From NCBI GenBank assembly GCA_964538875.1, contig CAZIHO010000153.1, forward strand, positions 1-6,342: 6,342 nucleotides of DNA, in the 5' to 3' direction. The notes under the pieces were generated by a model that was given only the letters and a program-made list of their open reading frames with translations, was not told where the DNA came from and did no database searches. Positions 1 to 6,278 of the stretch are shown one piece after another (within the stretch, counting starts at the first letter, position 1; every line of letters begins with the position of its first letter). This stretch comes from CAZIHO01 sp964538875. GTDB taxonomy: Bacteria; Pseudomonadota; Gammaproteobacteria; Chromatiales; Chromatiaceae. The position numbers and the translations under genes were made by a program.

Positions 1-1
1 G

Positions 2-19
2 GGCACGGCTGATGTTCAT
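2..19 (-). CDS. Possible start of a divergent gene running off the left edge (partial)
   Basis: On the - strand, AAGGGG (30-25) is followed after five bases by ATG (19-17), and the frame reads MNISRA before the window ends. The strong Shine-Dalgarno match at good spacing is the only support. If real, it is transcribed away from the TolC-family gene with 45 bases between the start codons. Six residues do not allow any family call, and longer starts in the same frame (ATG at 40, GTG at 64) exist. Confidence 0.25.
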
Positions 20-44
20 CGGCACCCCTTTCCCATCCATCCGC

Positions 45-61
45 AGGTACGGGTCATACCT
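45..61. repeat. Short inverted repeat just upstream of the TolC-family gene
   Basis: AGGTA (45-49) and TACCT (57-61) form a perfect 5-base inverted repeat with a 7-base spacer, ending three bases before the ATG at 65. The spacing of half-sites would suit a dimeric repressor, and the location would block initiation of the channel gene. A 5-base arm can occur by chance, and no matching operator is recognised. Confidence 0.25.
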
Positions 62-64
62 CAC

Positions 65-1399
65 ATGTTGAAGAACCTTCGGTTTCTGGTTGGTTGCGCG
101 CTCTTTTACGCCGCCGCCGCCCCCGCGTCCCATCTCCTGGATATTTACGAGTTGGCCAAGGAGAATGATCCGGTGCTACGGGAGGCGCGGGAGCGTTTCC
201 ACTCCACGGAAGAGGTCAAGCCCCAGGCCAACGCCCTGCTGTTGCCCACCCTCAGCGCCAGCGCCGAGGCGGACGCGGTGCGCGATGACGTGAGCGGCCG
301 TTTGGCGGGCAACGGCAAGTCCAGCTATGGGCAGGCCATCGCCCAGATCGCCGTGTCCCAGCCGGTCTACCACCGGGACTATTGGATCCGGCTGGACCAG
401 GCGGACCATAACATCGCCCAAGCGGCGGCCCTGCTGGCCGCGGCGGAAATCGACCTGATGGTGCGCAGCACCTCCGCCTATTTCAACGTGCTGGCGGCGG
501 CCGACAATCTGCGCACCGCCACCGCTGAAAAGCAGGCCAATGGTCGTCAGTTGGAGCAGGCCCAGCAAAGGTTTGATGTAGGTCTGGTGGCCATCACGGA
601 TGTGCATGAGGCCCAGGCCGCGTTTGATAACGCAGTGGCCAACGAGATTACGGCGGACAACGCGCTGAGTAACGCCTGGGAAGACCTGCGCAAGATTGTG
701 GGTCCCATCAACAAGCCCCTGGCCAAGCTGGGTGACAAACTGCCCCTGCGGGCGCCCCAGCCGGAGAATGTGGAGCAGTGGGCGGACCGGGCCCAGCAGC
801 AGAATTATGAAATCATCGGCGCGCGCGCTGGGGCGGACGCGTCCAAGCAAAATATCGAGATCCAAAACTCTGGCCATTACCCCACCCTGGACCTAGTGGG
901 CGCCTACTCGGTGCTGAACTCTGGCGACAGCAGCGTGGGGGACCGCAACGAGGGTGTGGTGGGTCTGCAACTCAAGATTCCCCTGTACCAGGGCGGTGCC
1001 GTCACGTCCCGGACCCGTCAGGCCCGCTTTGACTTCCAGGCGGACATGGAGGTGCTGGACCAGAAGCGCCGCGAGGTCAACCGGCAGGTGCGGGACGGTT
1101 ACCGGGGCGTGATTTCCAGCATTGGCAAGGTCAAAGCCCTCAAGTCCACGGTGCGTTCCTTCACCAGCGCCCTGGAATCCACCCAGGCGGGCTTGGAAGT
1201 GGGCACCCGCACCATGGTGGACGTGCTGACCGTGACCAAGAGCCTCTATCAAGCCCAGCGGGATTATGACCGCGCCCGCTACGACTACATCATCAATGGC
1301 CTCAAGCTGCACCAAGCGGCCAGTTCCCTGACCCCGGAATTGTTGGAGAAGGCCAACGAATGGTTGCTCATGAACGAAACGGTGGAACCGCCGGGCTAG
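65..1399 (+). CDS. tolC: TolC family outer membrane channel protein
   Basis: Outer-membrane efflux or type I secretion duct: a trimeric beta-barrel with a periplasmic alpha-helical tunnel that docks with inner-membrane pumps and adaptor proteins. The 444-residue product has a signal peptide (K3 and R6, hydrophobic stretch, APA cleavage site at about residue 21) and then the two OEP repeats, about 24-213 and 235-420. Diagnostic TolC wording includes RFDVGLVAITDVHEAQAAF (169-187), LQLKIPLYQGGAV (301-313), and VGTRTMVDVL (379-388) leading into QAQRDYDRARYDYIINGLKL. It is somewhat shorter than E. coli TolC and lacks that protein's long C-terminal tail. The ATG is chosen because the signal peptide begins there; the frame stays open to the window edge, and the Shine-Dalgarno sequence is weak (ACGGG, 49-53). 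aroC follows after 19 bases, probably co-transcribed. One oddity is a Thr at the position of the second gate aspartate (residue 389). No adaptor or pump gene is in the window, so the transported substrate cannot be inferred. The family assignment is firm; true TolC versus a close paralogue is less so. Confidence 0.95.
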   Translation: MLKNLRFLVGCALFYAAAAPASHLLDIYELAKENDPVLREARERFHSTEEVKPQANALLLPTLSASAEADAVRDDVSGRLAGNGKSSYGQAIAQIAVSQPVYHRDYWIRLDQADHNIAQAAALLAAAEIDLMVRSTSAYFNVLAAADNLRTATAEKQANGRQLEQAQQRFDVGLVAITDVHEAQAAFDNAVANEITADNALSNAWEDLRKIVGPINKPLAKLGDKLPLRAPQPENVEQWADRAQQQNYEIIGARAGADASKQNIEIQNSGHYPTLDLVGAYSVLNSGDSSVGDRNEGVVGLQLKIPLYQGGAVTSRTRQARFDFQADMEVLDQKRREVNRQVRDGYRGVISSIGKVKALKSTVRSFTSALESTQAGLEVGTRTMVDVLTVTKSLYQAQRDYDRARYDYIINGLKLHQAASSLTPELLEKANEWLLMNETVEPPG

Positions 1400-1401
1400 G
1401 C

Positions 1402-1409
1402 GGGTAGGG
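1402..1409 (+). promoter_or_regulatory. Probable ribosome binding site of aroC
   Basis: GGGTAGGG lies between the TAG of the tolC-type gene and the aroC ATG at 1419, leaving a 9-base spacer. It is an imperfect Shine-Dalgarno match but the only purine-rich block in the 19-base gap, and it supports independent initiation of aroC on a shared transcript. Confidence 0.5.
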
Positions 1410-1418
1410 TGTCCCATC

Positions 1419-2522
1419 ATGTCGGGCAACAGTATCGGCAAGCTGTTCGTGGTCACCGGCTTCGGCGAGAGCCACGGTCCCGCCATTGGCTGCATTGTCG
1501 ATGGCTGTCCGCCGGGCATGGCCTTGTGCGAAGCAGACATCCAGGGGGACCTGGACCGGCGCCGGCCCGGCAGGTCCCGGCACACCACCCAGCGCCGGGA
1601 ACCGGATCAGGTGCGGATCCTGTCCGGCGTGTTCGAGGGCTTGACCACCGGCACCCCCATCGCCCTGTTGATTGAGAATCAGGATCAGCGTTCCAAGGAC
1701 TATGGGGAGATCCGGGATAAGTTTCGGCCCGGCCACGCGGACTACAGCTACCAGCAGAAATACGGTTTCCGGGATTACCGGGGTGGAGGCCGCTCCTCGG
1801 CCCGGGAAACCGCCGCCCGGGTGGCGGCGGGCGCTATCGCCAAGAAATACTTGCGGGAACAGGCGGGCCTGCGTATCCGGGGCTATTTGTCCCGGCTGGG
1901 GCCCTTCCTGTTGGAATGCAAGGACTGGGAGGCGGTGGAGCAAAATCCGTTCTTTTGCCCGGATCCGGCCCGGATTCCGGAGCTGGAAGCCTTCATGGAT
2001 GCGCTGCGCAAGGAGGGTAACTCCATCGGCGCTGAGGTGACTCTGGTGGCGGACGGGGTGCCGCCGGGTTGGGGGGAGCCCATCTTCGACCGTCTGGATG
2101 CGGACATCGCCCATGCCCTGATGGGCATCAACGCGGTCAAGGGAGTGGAAATCGGCGCCGGATTCGGCTGCGTGGCCCAGAGGGGCACCGAGCATCGGGA
2201 CGAACTGACGCCCGCCGGGTTTTTGTCCAATCATGCGGGCGGGATTCTGGGGGGGATTTCCTCGGGTCAGGACATCGTCGCACGGCTGGCCCTCAAGCCC
2301 ACGTCCAGCCTGCGCCTGCCGGGCCGCACCATCGACCGGGCTGGCAATCCCACCGAAATCATCACCACCGGCCGCCACGACCCCTGCGTCGGCATTCGTG
2401 CCACGCCCATCGCCGAGGCCATGCTGGCCCTGGTACTGATGGATCATCTGCTGCGCCACCGGGCCCAGAACCCGCTGCGCCGTTCCGGCACACCCATCGT
2501 GCCGGCTAGGGTCCCGGACTAG
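1419..2522 (+). CDS. aroC: Chorismate synthase
   Basis: Cytoplasmic last enzyme of the shikimate pathway: converts 5-enolpyruvylshikimate-3-phosphate to chorismate using reduced FMN, with no net redox change. The 367-residue protein is full length (E. coli AroC is about 361) and collinear with it. All family signatures are present: GESHG at 16-20, FRPGHADYSYQQKYG at 102-116 followed by DYRGGGRSSARET at 119-131, SNHAGGILGGISSGQ at 270-284, and GRHDPCVGIRATPIAEAM at 318-335. The conserved active-site histidines are His19 and His106. The ATG is supported by the typical N-terminus (SGNSIGKLF) and by a purine-rich GGGTAGGG (1402-1409) about 9 bases upstream. The C-terminal tail after about residue 350 is the only unconserved part, as usual. 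It lies 19 bases after the TolC-family gene, so it is probably read from the same transcript. Its product is the substrate of the trpE enzyme encoded convergently to the right. Confidence 0.99.
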   Translation: MSGNSIGKLFVVTGFGESHGPAIGCIVDGCPPGMALCEADIQGDLDRRRPGRSRHTTQRREPDQVRILSGVFEGLTTGTPIALLIENQDQRSKDYGEIRDKFRPGHADYSYQQKYGFRDYRGGGRSSARETAARVAAGAIAKKYLREQAGLRIRGYLSRLGPFLLECKDWEAVEQNPFFCPDPARIPELEAFMDALRKEGNSIGAEVTLVADGVPPGWGEPIFDRLDADIAHALMGINAVKGVEIGAGFGCVAQRGTEHRDELTPAGFLSNHAGGILGGISSGQDIVARLALKPTSSLRLPGRTIDRAGNPTEIITTGRHDPCVGIRATPIAEAMLALVLMDHLLRHRAQNPLRRSGTPIVPARVPD

Positions 2523-2549
2523 TTCAGCCCGGAACTCTGGGTATTTCCG
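2523..2549. other. 27-base convergent junction between aroC and the capA-like gene
   Basis: This is all the DNA between two stop codons facing each other. It holds one perfect 5-base stem, CGGAA (2530-2534) with TTCCG (2545-2549), around a 10-base loop, and an alternative weaker CCCG/TGGG pairing. Neither is followed by a T-run on either strand, so I do not call a Rho-independent terminator. Transcripts from both sides may overlap into the opposing gene. Confidence 0.4.
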
Positions 2550-4682
2550 TCAGGGGGACAGCCGGGTCAAGGTGCCGGGCGCCAGCCAGGGTTCACCGCC
2601 GGGCAGCACTTCCTGGGTCAGGGTCACCTGGCCGGTGCCGGTGACCTGGATGTGGTCGTAGCGCCGGCCGAAGCTGGTGCCCGCCGGCGCCCAGGCGATC
2701 AGGCGTAAATCGTCCAAATCCACCCAGGTTTCCGCCATTTCGGCCGGGTTCGGCGGCGGCAGTTTCATGACCAGGCCGGTGGCGACCGCGTCGCCGGGCG
2801 CCACCCCATCCAGGCGGAAGTCCCGCCACTCGCTGCCAGCTGGGATCACCAGGGATGCTTGGGTCTGGCTATTGGAACCACCCCGCGTATCCGGGTACCA
2901 ACTGAGTTGGGCGGTGAGCCGCGCTCCGGTTTGACTGCGGAGTTTGCCCACTAGGCTCAATTCCGTGCCTGGGTCCAGGGTGATGCGATAGAGTTGATTC
3001 AGGACCAGGTCGCTGCTGTTGTTGCTGTCCCGGTACAGACGCACGCCACTCTGGCCGGCGTGGGCGTAATAGGCACCGAAGCGCAGATCGGACGGGCCGG
3101 CCCGCCACAGAGACTGTTCCTGGCTGTCCCCGTCCACGTCCATGTCTTCAAAGTCACCGACCCACAGCAAGTCCCGCCCCAGGCGCAGGCTGCCGTCACC
3201 GGAAAAAGCGGACACCCATTGGTCGCCACCCAGCCCGAAGATGCCGCCGCTCTCCACCGGCAGGCTGGTGTCGCGCCGCAGCGCTTGGCCAGCCACGTCC
3301 AATTCCATGGCGCCGTTTTCCAGGATGAAGGGCCCCGGCTCGGCGGCGGCCTCCCGGGCCACGTACCTGCCGTGGGCGCCGGTCAAGCCCTTGGGGCGGT
3401 AGTCTTCCACCATCAGGGGTTCCGTATAGGCCCGCACCACCTGGCCGTGGCGCACCTGCACCGCCAGCAGGTAGCCGGGGAGAGTGCGCCAGATGGTCTG
3501 ATCGAACAGCAAATTGCCCAAGGTGGCGGCGATCAGGGTCTTGCCGTCCCACTGGAAGCCACCTACCACGTGGGGATGGTGGTTAATGACCAGGGTGGCG
3601 CCCGCTTCCCGGGCCTTGTCGCTTAGGGACTGGATACGGTTGGACATTTGGCTGCCGTATTCGTATCCGCCGTGAATCATCAAAATTCGATGTTCATTGG
3701 GGGCGACGCTGGCCAACGTTTTCTGGATTTGGGATGTGCTACAGGCTGCCGCGCCCCCCTTGGCTTGTTTGTCGTTGGCGACGTAGCTGATGGCGTGTTC
3801 GGTGCCGGTGATGGAGGTGCAGGCAAGGAACGCCAGACTTTGGCCGCGAGCCTGGAGTATGGCAGGTTGCCAGGCGCCGACTTCGGACCCGCTGGCGCCG
3901 AAAAAGGCCAGGCCCGCATCGTTCAAGGCCACGCGCGTGCCGACTAGGCCCTGTTCCAGGTAGTCATACATATGGTTGTTGCCGAGCCCCACCAGGTCGA
4001 TACCGGCATCTCTCAGCGCCTCCGCCAAGGCGGGATGGCTGGCAAAGACATAGTCCTTGGTGGGATGAAACCCGGCCGGCCGGGGTTGCGTGGGATCCAC
4101 GTAGGCGTTGGGCGTCAGGGGGCTTTCCATGTTGACCAGGCTAAGGTCCGCGTTTTCCAGCAGGGGCCGCACCGGTTCCAGCAAGGCCTTGAATTCAGAC
4201 GGGTGGTTGGCGGTGGAGATCAATCCATCGCTGGTATTGCCATCCTCGTTGACGTCGTAAAAGCGCCGGCCGGCCATGGTATCGCCGCCGAAATGGAGGC
4301 TGATTGTCTGACCGTCGTCCGGGGTCAGCCGGATCAAGAGGGGCTCGCCGGGCGCGCCGGCCCGGGTACGGGACAGATAGCCGGGGTGGGTCGCCGTGAC
4401 CCACACCGGATGGGCGGCAGACGCCACCGCGAACCAGCCGTCGCCGTTGCTGTCGGCGCTGCCTTGGTCGGTGCGCAGGTGCGCGCCGGCCAGGGGCGCG
4501 CCATCCCGATTCACCACCCGGCCGATGACCAGCGGCGCCTGCTCCAGCACCGGCGGTTGGATGGCTTCCACCGGTGTCGAGTCGATCGGCATGACCGAGG
4601 CCCCCCCATCCGACGCCGCCGCGCCAGCGGTCACCAGCAGCCAGACGGTCACAAAGATCGAGAGGCGTCTATTGGTAACCAT
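2550..4682 (-). CDS. Exported CapA-like (PGA_cap) metallophosphatase-fold protein with beta-domain flanks
   Basis: Recognised as CapA/PGA_cap family (calcineurin-like metallophosphatase fold), exact function unknown. Numbering is from the ATG at 4682. A signal peptide with an AAA cleavage site at about 21-23 leads to a short Pro-rich linker. A CarboxypepD_reg-like beta domain follows at about 50-119 (IGRVVNRDGAPLAGAHL). The catalytic-type core at about 127-395 has FGGDTMAG (Asp134), NMES (Asn184, Glu186), GNNHMYDY (234-241), HGGYEYG (337-343), INHHPHVVGG (367-376) and LGNLLFD (388-394). The C-terminal region at about 488-664 is beta-rich and lectin- or CBM-like, with DFEDMDVDGD near 510-519 and VDLDDLRLIAW at its end, followed by a beta-rich tail. 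Only two cysteines are present (288 and 314), possibly a disulphide. It sits 21 bases after trpE, so is probably co-transcribed. An in-frame ATG at 4688 is possible, but GAGG at 4691-4694 is 8 bases from ATG 4682 and only 2 from 4688. No capB, capC or capD gene is present, so a role in poly-gamma-glutamate synthesis is not shown; a periplasmic or surface phosphoesterase acting on a glycan or cell-wall substrate is an alternative. Confidence 0.88.
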   Translation of the reverse strand: MVTNRRLSIFVTVWLLVTAGAAASDGGASVMPIDSTPVEAIQPPVLEQAPLVIGRVVNRDGAPLAGAHLRTDQGSADSNGDGWFAVASAAHPVWVTATHPGYLSRTRAGAPGEPLLIRLTPDDGQTISLHFGGDTMAGRRFYDVNEDGNTSDGLISTANHPSEFKALLEPVRPLLENADLSLVNMESPLTPNAYVDPTQPRPAGFHPTKDYVFASHPALAEALRDAGIDLVGLGNNHMYDYLEQGLVGTRVALNDAGLAFFGASGSEVGAWQPAILQARGQSLAFLACTSITGTEHAISYVANDKQAKGGAAACSTSQIQKTLASVAPNEHRILMIHGGYEYGSQMSNRIQSLSDKAREAGATLVINHHPHVVGGFQWDGKTLIAATLGNLLFDQTIWRTLPGYLLAVQVRHGQVVRAYTEPLMVEDYRPKGLTGAHGRYVAREAAAEPGPFILENGAMELDVAGQALRRDTSLPVESGGIFGLGGDQWVSAFSGDGSLRLGRDLLWVGDFEDMDVDGDSQEQSLWRAGPSDLRFGAYYAHAGQSGVRLYRDSNNSSDLVLNQLYRITLDPGTELSLVGKLRSQTGARLTAQLSWYPDTRGGSNSQTQASLVIPAGSEWRDFRLDGVAPGDAVATGLVMKLPPPNPAEMAETWVDLDDLRLIAWAPAGTSFGRRYDHIQVTGTGQVTLTQEVLPGGEPWLAPGTLTRLSP

Positions 4683-4690
4683 GGTCATCG

Positions 4691-4694
4691 CCTC
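4691..4694 (-). promoter_or_regulatory. Ribosome binding site deciding the capA-like gene start
   Basis: On the - strand the sequence reads GACGAGG, then CG, ATG, ACC, ATG. GAGG is only 2 bases from the first ATG (4688) but 8 from the second (4682), which is normal Shine-Dalgarno spacing. The downstream ATG is therefore preferred. The difference is two residues at the tip of the signal peptide. Confidence 0.6.
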
Positions 4695-4709
4695 GTCCGG
4701 TTGGCGCCC

Positions 4710-6218
4710 CTAGATCCGCCGCAATTCGCCATCCACGCAGATGTGCCGGTCGATGCCCGCTTCCGCCAGGGCCACCGCCCGGAACATGGCGCGCCCCTTG
4801 TTCAGGGTTTCCTGCCATTCCATTTCCGGCAGGGAGTCGGCCACCACGCCGGCACCCACCTGGATATGCAGATGGCCGTCCTGGATCACCGCAGTCCGAA
4901 TGGCGATGGCGGTGTCCATGTTGCCGTTCCAGGATAGGTAGCCCACTGCACCGGAATAGATGCCCCGCTTCACCGGCTCCAGTTCGTCGATGATTTCCAT
5001 GGCCCGGATCTTGGGCGCGCCGGACACGGTGCCGGCGGGGAAGGAGGCCCGCAGCACGTCGATGGCGTCCAGACCCGGCTGTAACTCGCCAACCACGTTG
5101 GATACGATGTGCATTACGTGGGAGTAGCGTTCCACGAGCATTTTCTCGGTGACCCGCACGCTGCCGGTCTTGGCCACCCGGCCCACGTCATTGCGGCCCA
5201 GGTCGATGAGCATCAGGTGTTCCGCCAATTCTTTGGGATCCGCCAGCAAGTCCCGCTCCAGAGCCAGGTCCTCGGCGGGGGTGGGACCCCGCTTACGGGT
5301 GCCGGCGATGGGGCGCACCGTGACTTCCCCGTCCTCCAAGCGCACCAGGATTTCCGGGGATGAACCCACGATTTGAAATCCGTCAAGGTCTAGGAAATAC
5401 ATATAGGGAGAGGGATTGAGGCCCCGCAACGCTCGGTATAGGTCCAGGGGCGCCGCCTGGTAGCGAATGGACAGGCGCTGGGACAACACCACCTGCATAC
5501 AGTCGCCGGCCAGGATGTAGTCCTGGATGCGGGCCACCGCTGCCTTGAAGCCCTCCTGGGTGAAACCGGACACGAAGTCCGCCTCCGCCACTTGGCGGGG
5601 CGGGGCGCAGGCCGGGTTAGGTGTGCCCTGGCGCATCAGCCGGATCAATTCCCGAATGCGTTCCTCGGCGCCGGCCAGGGTGGCGCCGGCGGTGGGGTCC
5701 ACCTGAATGATGATGTACAGCTTGCCACGCAGATTGTCGAACACCACCACCTCGTCCGACACGAGAAGCAGGATGTCCGGGTTACCCAGGGGATCCGGGT
5801 TGGGGCACTGGGCCAGCTTGGGCTCGATGTAACGGATGCTGTCATAGCCGAAGAACCCCACCAGGCCGCCGGAAAAGCGGGGCAGGCCGGCGGGCTCCGC
5901 GACCCGGAACCGGCGCCGGAAGGCGGAGATATGGGCCAGGGGGTCCTGCACTTCCTGGTCCTCCACCACCCCGCCGTCCTGCTCCAGGATCACCCGATGA
6001 CCCAGTACCCGGAGCCGGGTCGCGCAGGGCAGGCCGATGATGGAATAGCGGCCCCACTTTTCGCCGCCTTGCACCGACTCCAGCAAATAGGAGTAGGGGC
6101 CCTTGGCCAGTTTCAGGTAGGTGCTGAGAGGCGTATCCAGGTCCGCCAGGACCTCGCACACCACCGGGATGCGGTTATAGCCTTGGGCCGCCAGGGCGGC
6201 GAATTCTTCTGCTTGCAT
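4710..6218 (-). CDS. trpE: Anthranilate synthase component I
   Basis: First committed enzyme of tryptophan synthesis: with the glutaminase subunit TrpG it converts chorismate and glutamine to anthranilate, pyruvate and glutamate in the cytoplasm. The product is 502 residues, full length. The N-terminal domain carries the tryptophan-binding LLES motif (45-48), and the family's other effector-site element, NPSPYMYFL, is at 268-276; feedback inhibition by Trp is therefore likely. The chorismate-binding domain (about 214-490) shows GDCMQVVLSQR (238-248), PIAGTRKRG (303-311), ELAEHLMLIDLGRND (330-344), RYSHVMH with the conserved His367, SFPAGTVSGAPK (392-403), QVGAGVVADS (453-462) and EMEWQETLNKGRAM (465-478). 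The last of these and the AEH motif carry the acidic Mg2+ ligands known in the family. The start is ATG 6218: it gives the typical AEEFAALAAQGYNRIP N-terminus and has GGAG six bases upstream. A TTG at 6230 is in frame but overlaps that ribosome binding site. No trpG lies downstream; a capA-like gene does. Aminodeoxychorismate or isochorismate synthases are excluded by the overall wording. Confidence 0.99.
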   Translation of the reverse strand: MQAEEFAALAAQGYNRIPVVCEVLADLDTPLSTYLKLAKGPYSYLLESVQGGEKWGRYSIIGLPCATRLRVLGHRVILEQDGGVVEDQEVQDPLAHISAFRRRFRVAEPAGLPRFSGGLVGFFGYDSIRYIEPKLAQCPNPDPLGNPDILLLVSDEVVVFDNLRGKLYIIIQVDPTAGATLAGAEERIRELIRLMRQGTPNPACAPPRQVAEADFVSGFTQEGFKAAVARIQDYILAGDCMQVVLSQRLSIRYQAAPLDLYRALRGLNPSPYMYFLDLDGFQIVGSSPEILVRLEDGEVTVRPIAGTRKRGPTPAEDLALERDLLADPKELAEHLMLIDLGRNDVGRVAKTGSVRVTEKMLVERYSHVMHIVSNVVGELQPGLDAIDVLRASFPAGTVSGAPKIRAMEIIDELEPVKRGIYSGAVGYLSWNGNMDTAIAIRTAVIQDGHLHIQVGAGVVADSLPEMEWQETLNKGRAMFRAVALAEAGIDRHICVDGELRRI

Positions 6219-6224
6219 GGGAGA

Positions 6225-6228
6225 CTCC
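6225..6228 (-). promoter_or_regulatory. Ribosome binding site of trpE
   Basis: GGAG on the - strand, six bases before the ATG at 6218. It settles the start: the in-frame TTG at 6230-6228 overlaps this motif and would add four residues not expected at a TrpE N-terminus. Confidence 0.75.
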
Positions 6229-6263
6229 AACAGGGGCGGGCTAGGACAGGGAGCAGGGACGGA

Positions 6264-6278
6264 CAGCGCTCAGCGCCG
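6264..6278 (-). other. Small hairpin at the possible stop codon upstream of trpE
   Basis: On the - strand CGGCGC, TGA, GCGCTG can fold into a six-pair stem (one G-T wobble) with a three-base loop that is itself the putative TGA stop of the upstream reading frame. The next bases are TCCGTCCC, with no T-run, so it is not an intrinsic terminator. It could cap the end of an upstream message or be incidental in GC-rich DNA. Confidence 0.25.

Noticed and set aside
20..64. Sigma-70 promoter for the channel gene
   Set aside because: The best -10-like hexamer (CATACC, 55-60) matches only three positions, would start transcription after the ATG, and has no -35 partner. The real promoter is probably outside the window.
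1..71. + strand frame ending at TGA 69-71 that overlaps the start of the channel gene (ARLMFIGTPFPS...)
   Set aside because: Twenty-two residues with no recognisable C-terminus, and the other two + strand frames look equally plausible at the edge. It cannot be distinguished from chance.
86..97. Lipobox-like LVGC in the channel protein signal peptide (residues 8-11)
   Set aside because: Cys11 comes after only about five hydrophobic residues, too early for a lipoprotein signal. The hydrophobic stretch continues to a normal APA cleavage site at about residue 21. TolC proteins, unlike OprM types, are not lipidated.
1368..2459. Long open frame on the - strand opposite aroC, with others at 176-877 and 893-1588 opposite the channel gene
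   Set aside because: The translations are rich in Gly, Arg, His, Gln and Pro with no recognisable motif, and they lie wholly against well-identified + strand genes. They are the usual shadow frames of GC-rich coding DNA.
2528..2549. Bidirectional terminator between aroC and the capA-like gene
   Set aside because: The stems are only 4-5 pairs with a large loop and no T-run follows on either strand. Recorded only as a junction.
3972..4937. Long + strand open frames opposite the capA-like gene and trpE (3972-4937, 2994-3626, 5592-6341)
   Set aside because: They are compositionally biased, lack domains and ribosome binding sites, and overlap genes with clear family motifs. They are antisense shadows.
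6228..6230. TTG start codon for trpE
   Set aside because: It overlaps the GGAG ribosome binding site of the ATG at 6218, and the four extra residues are not expected at a TrpE N-terminus.
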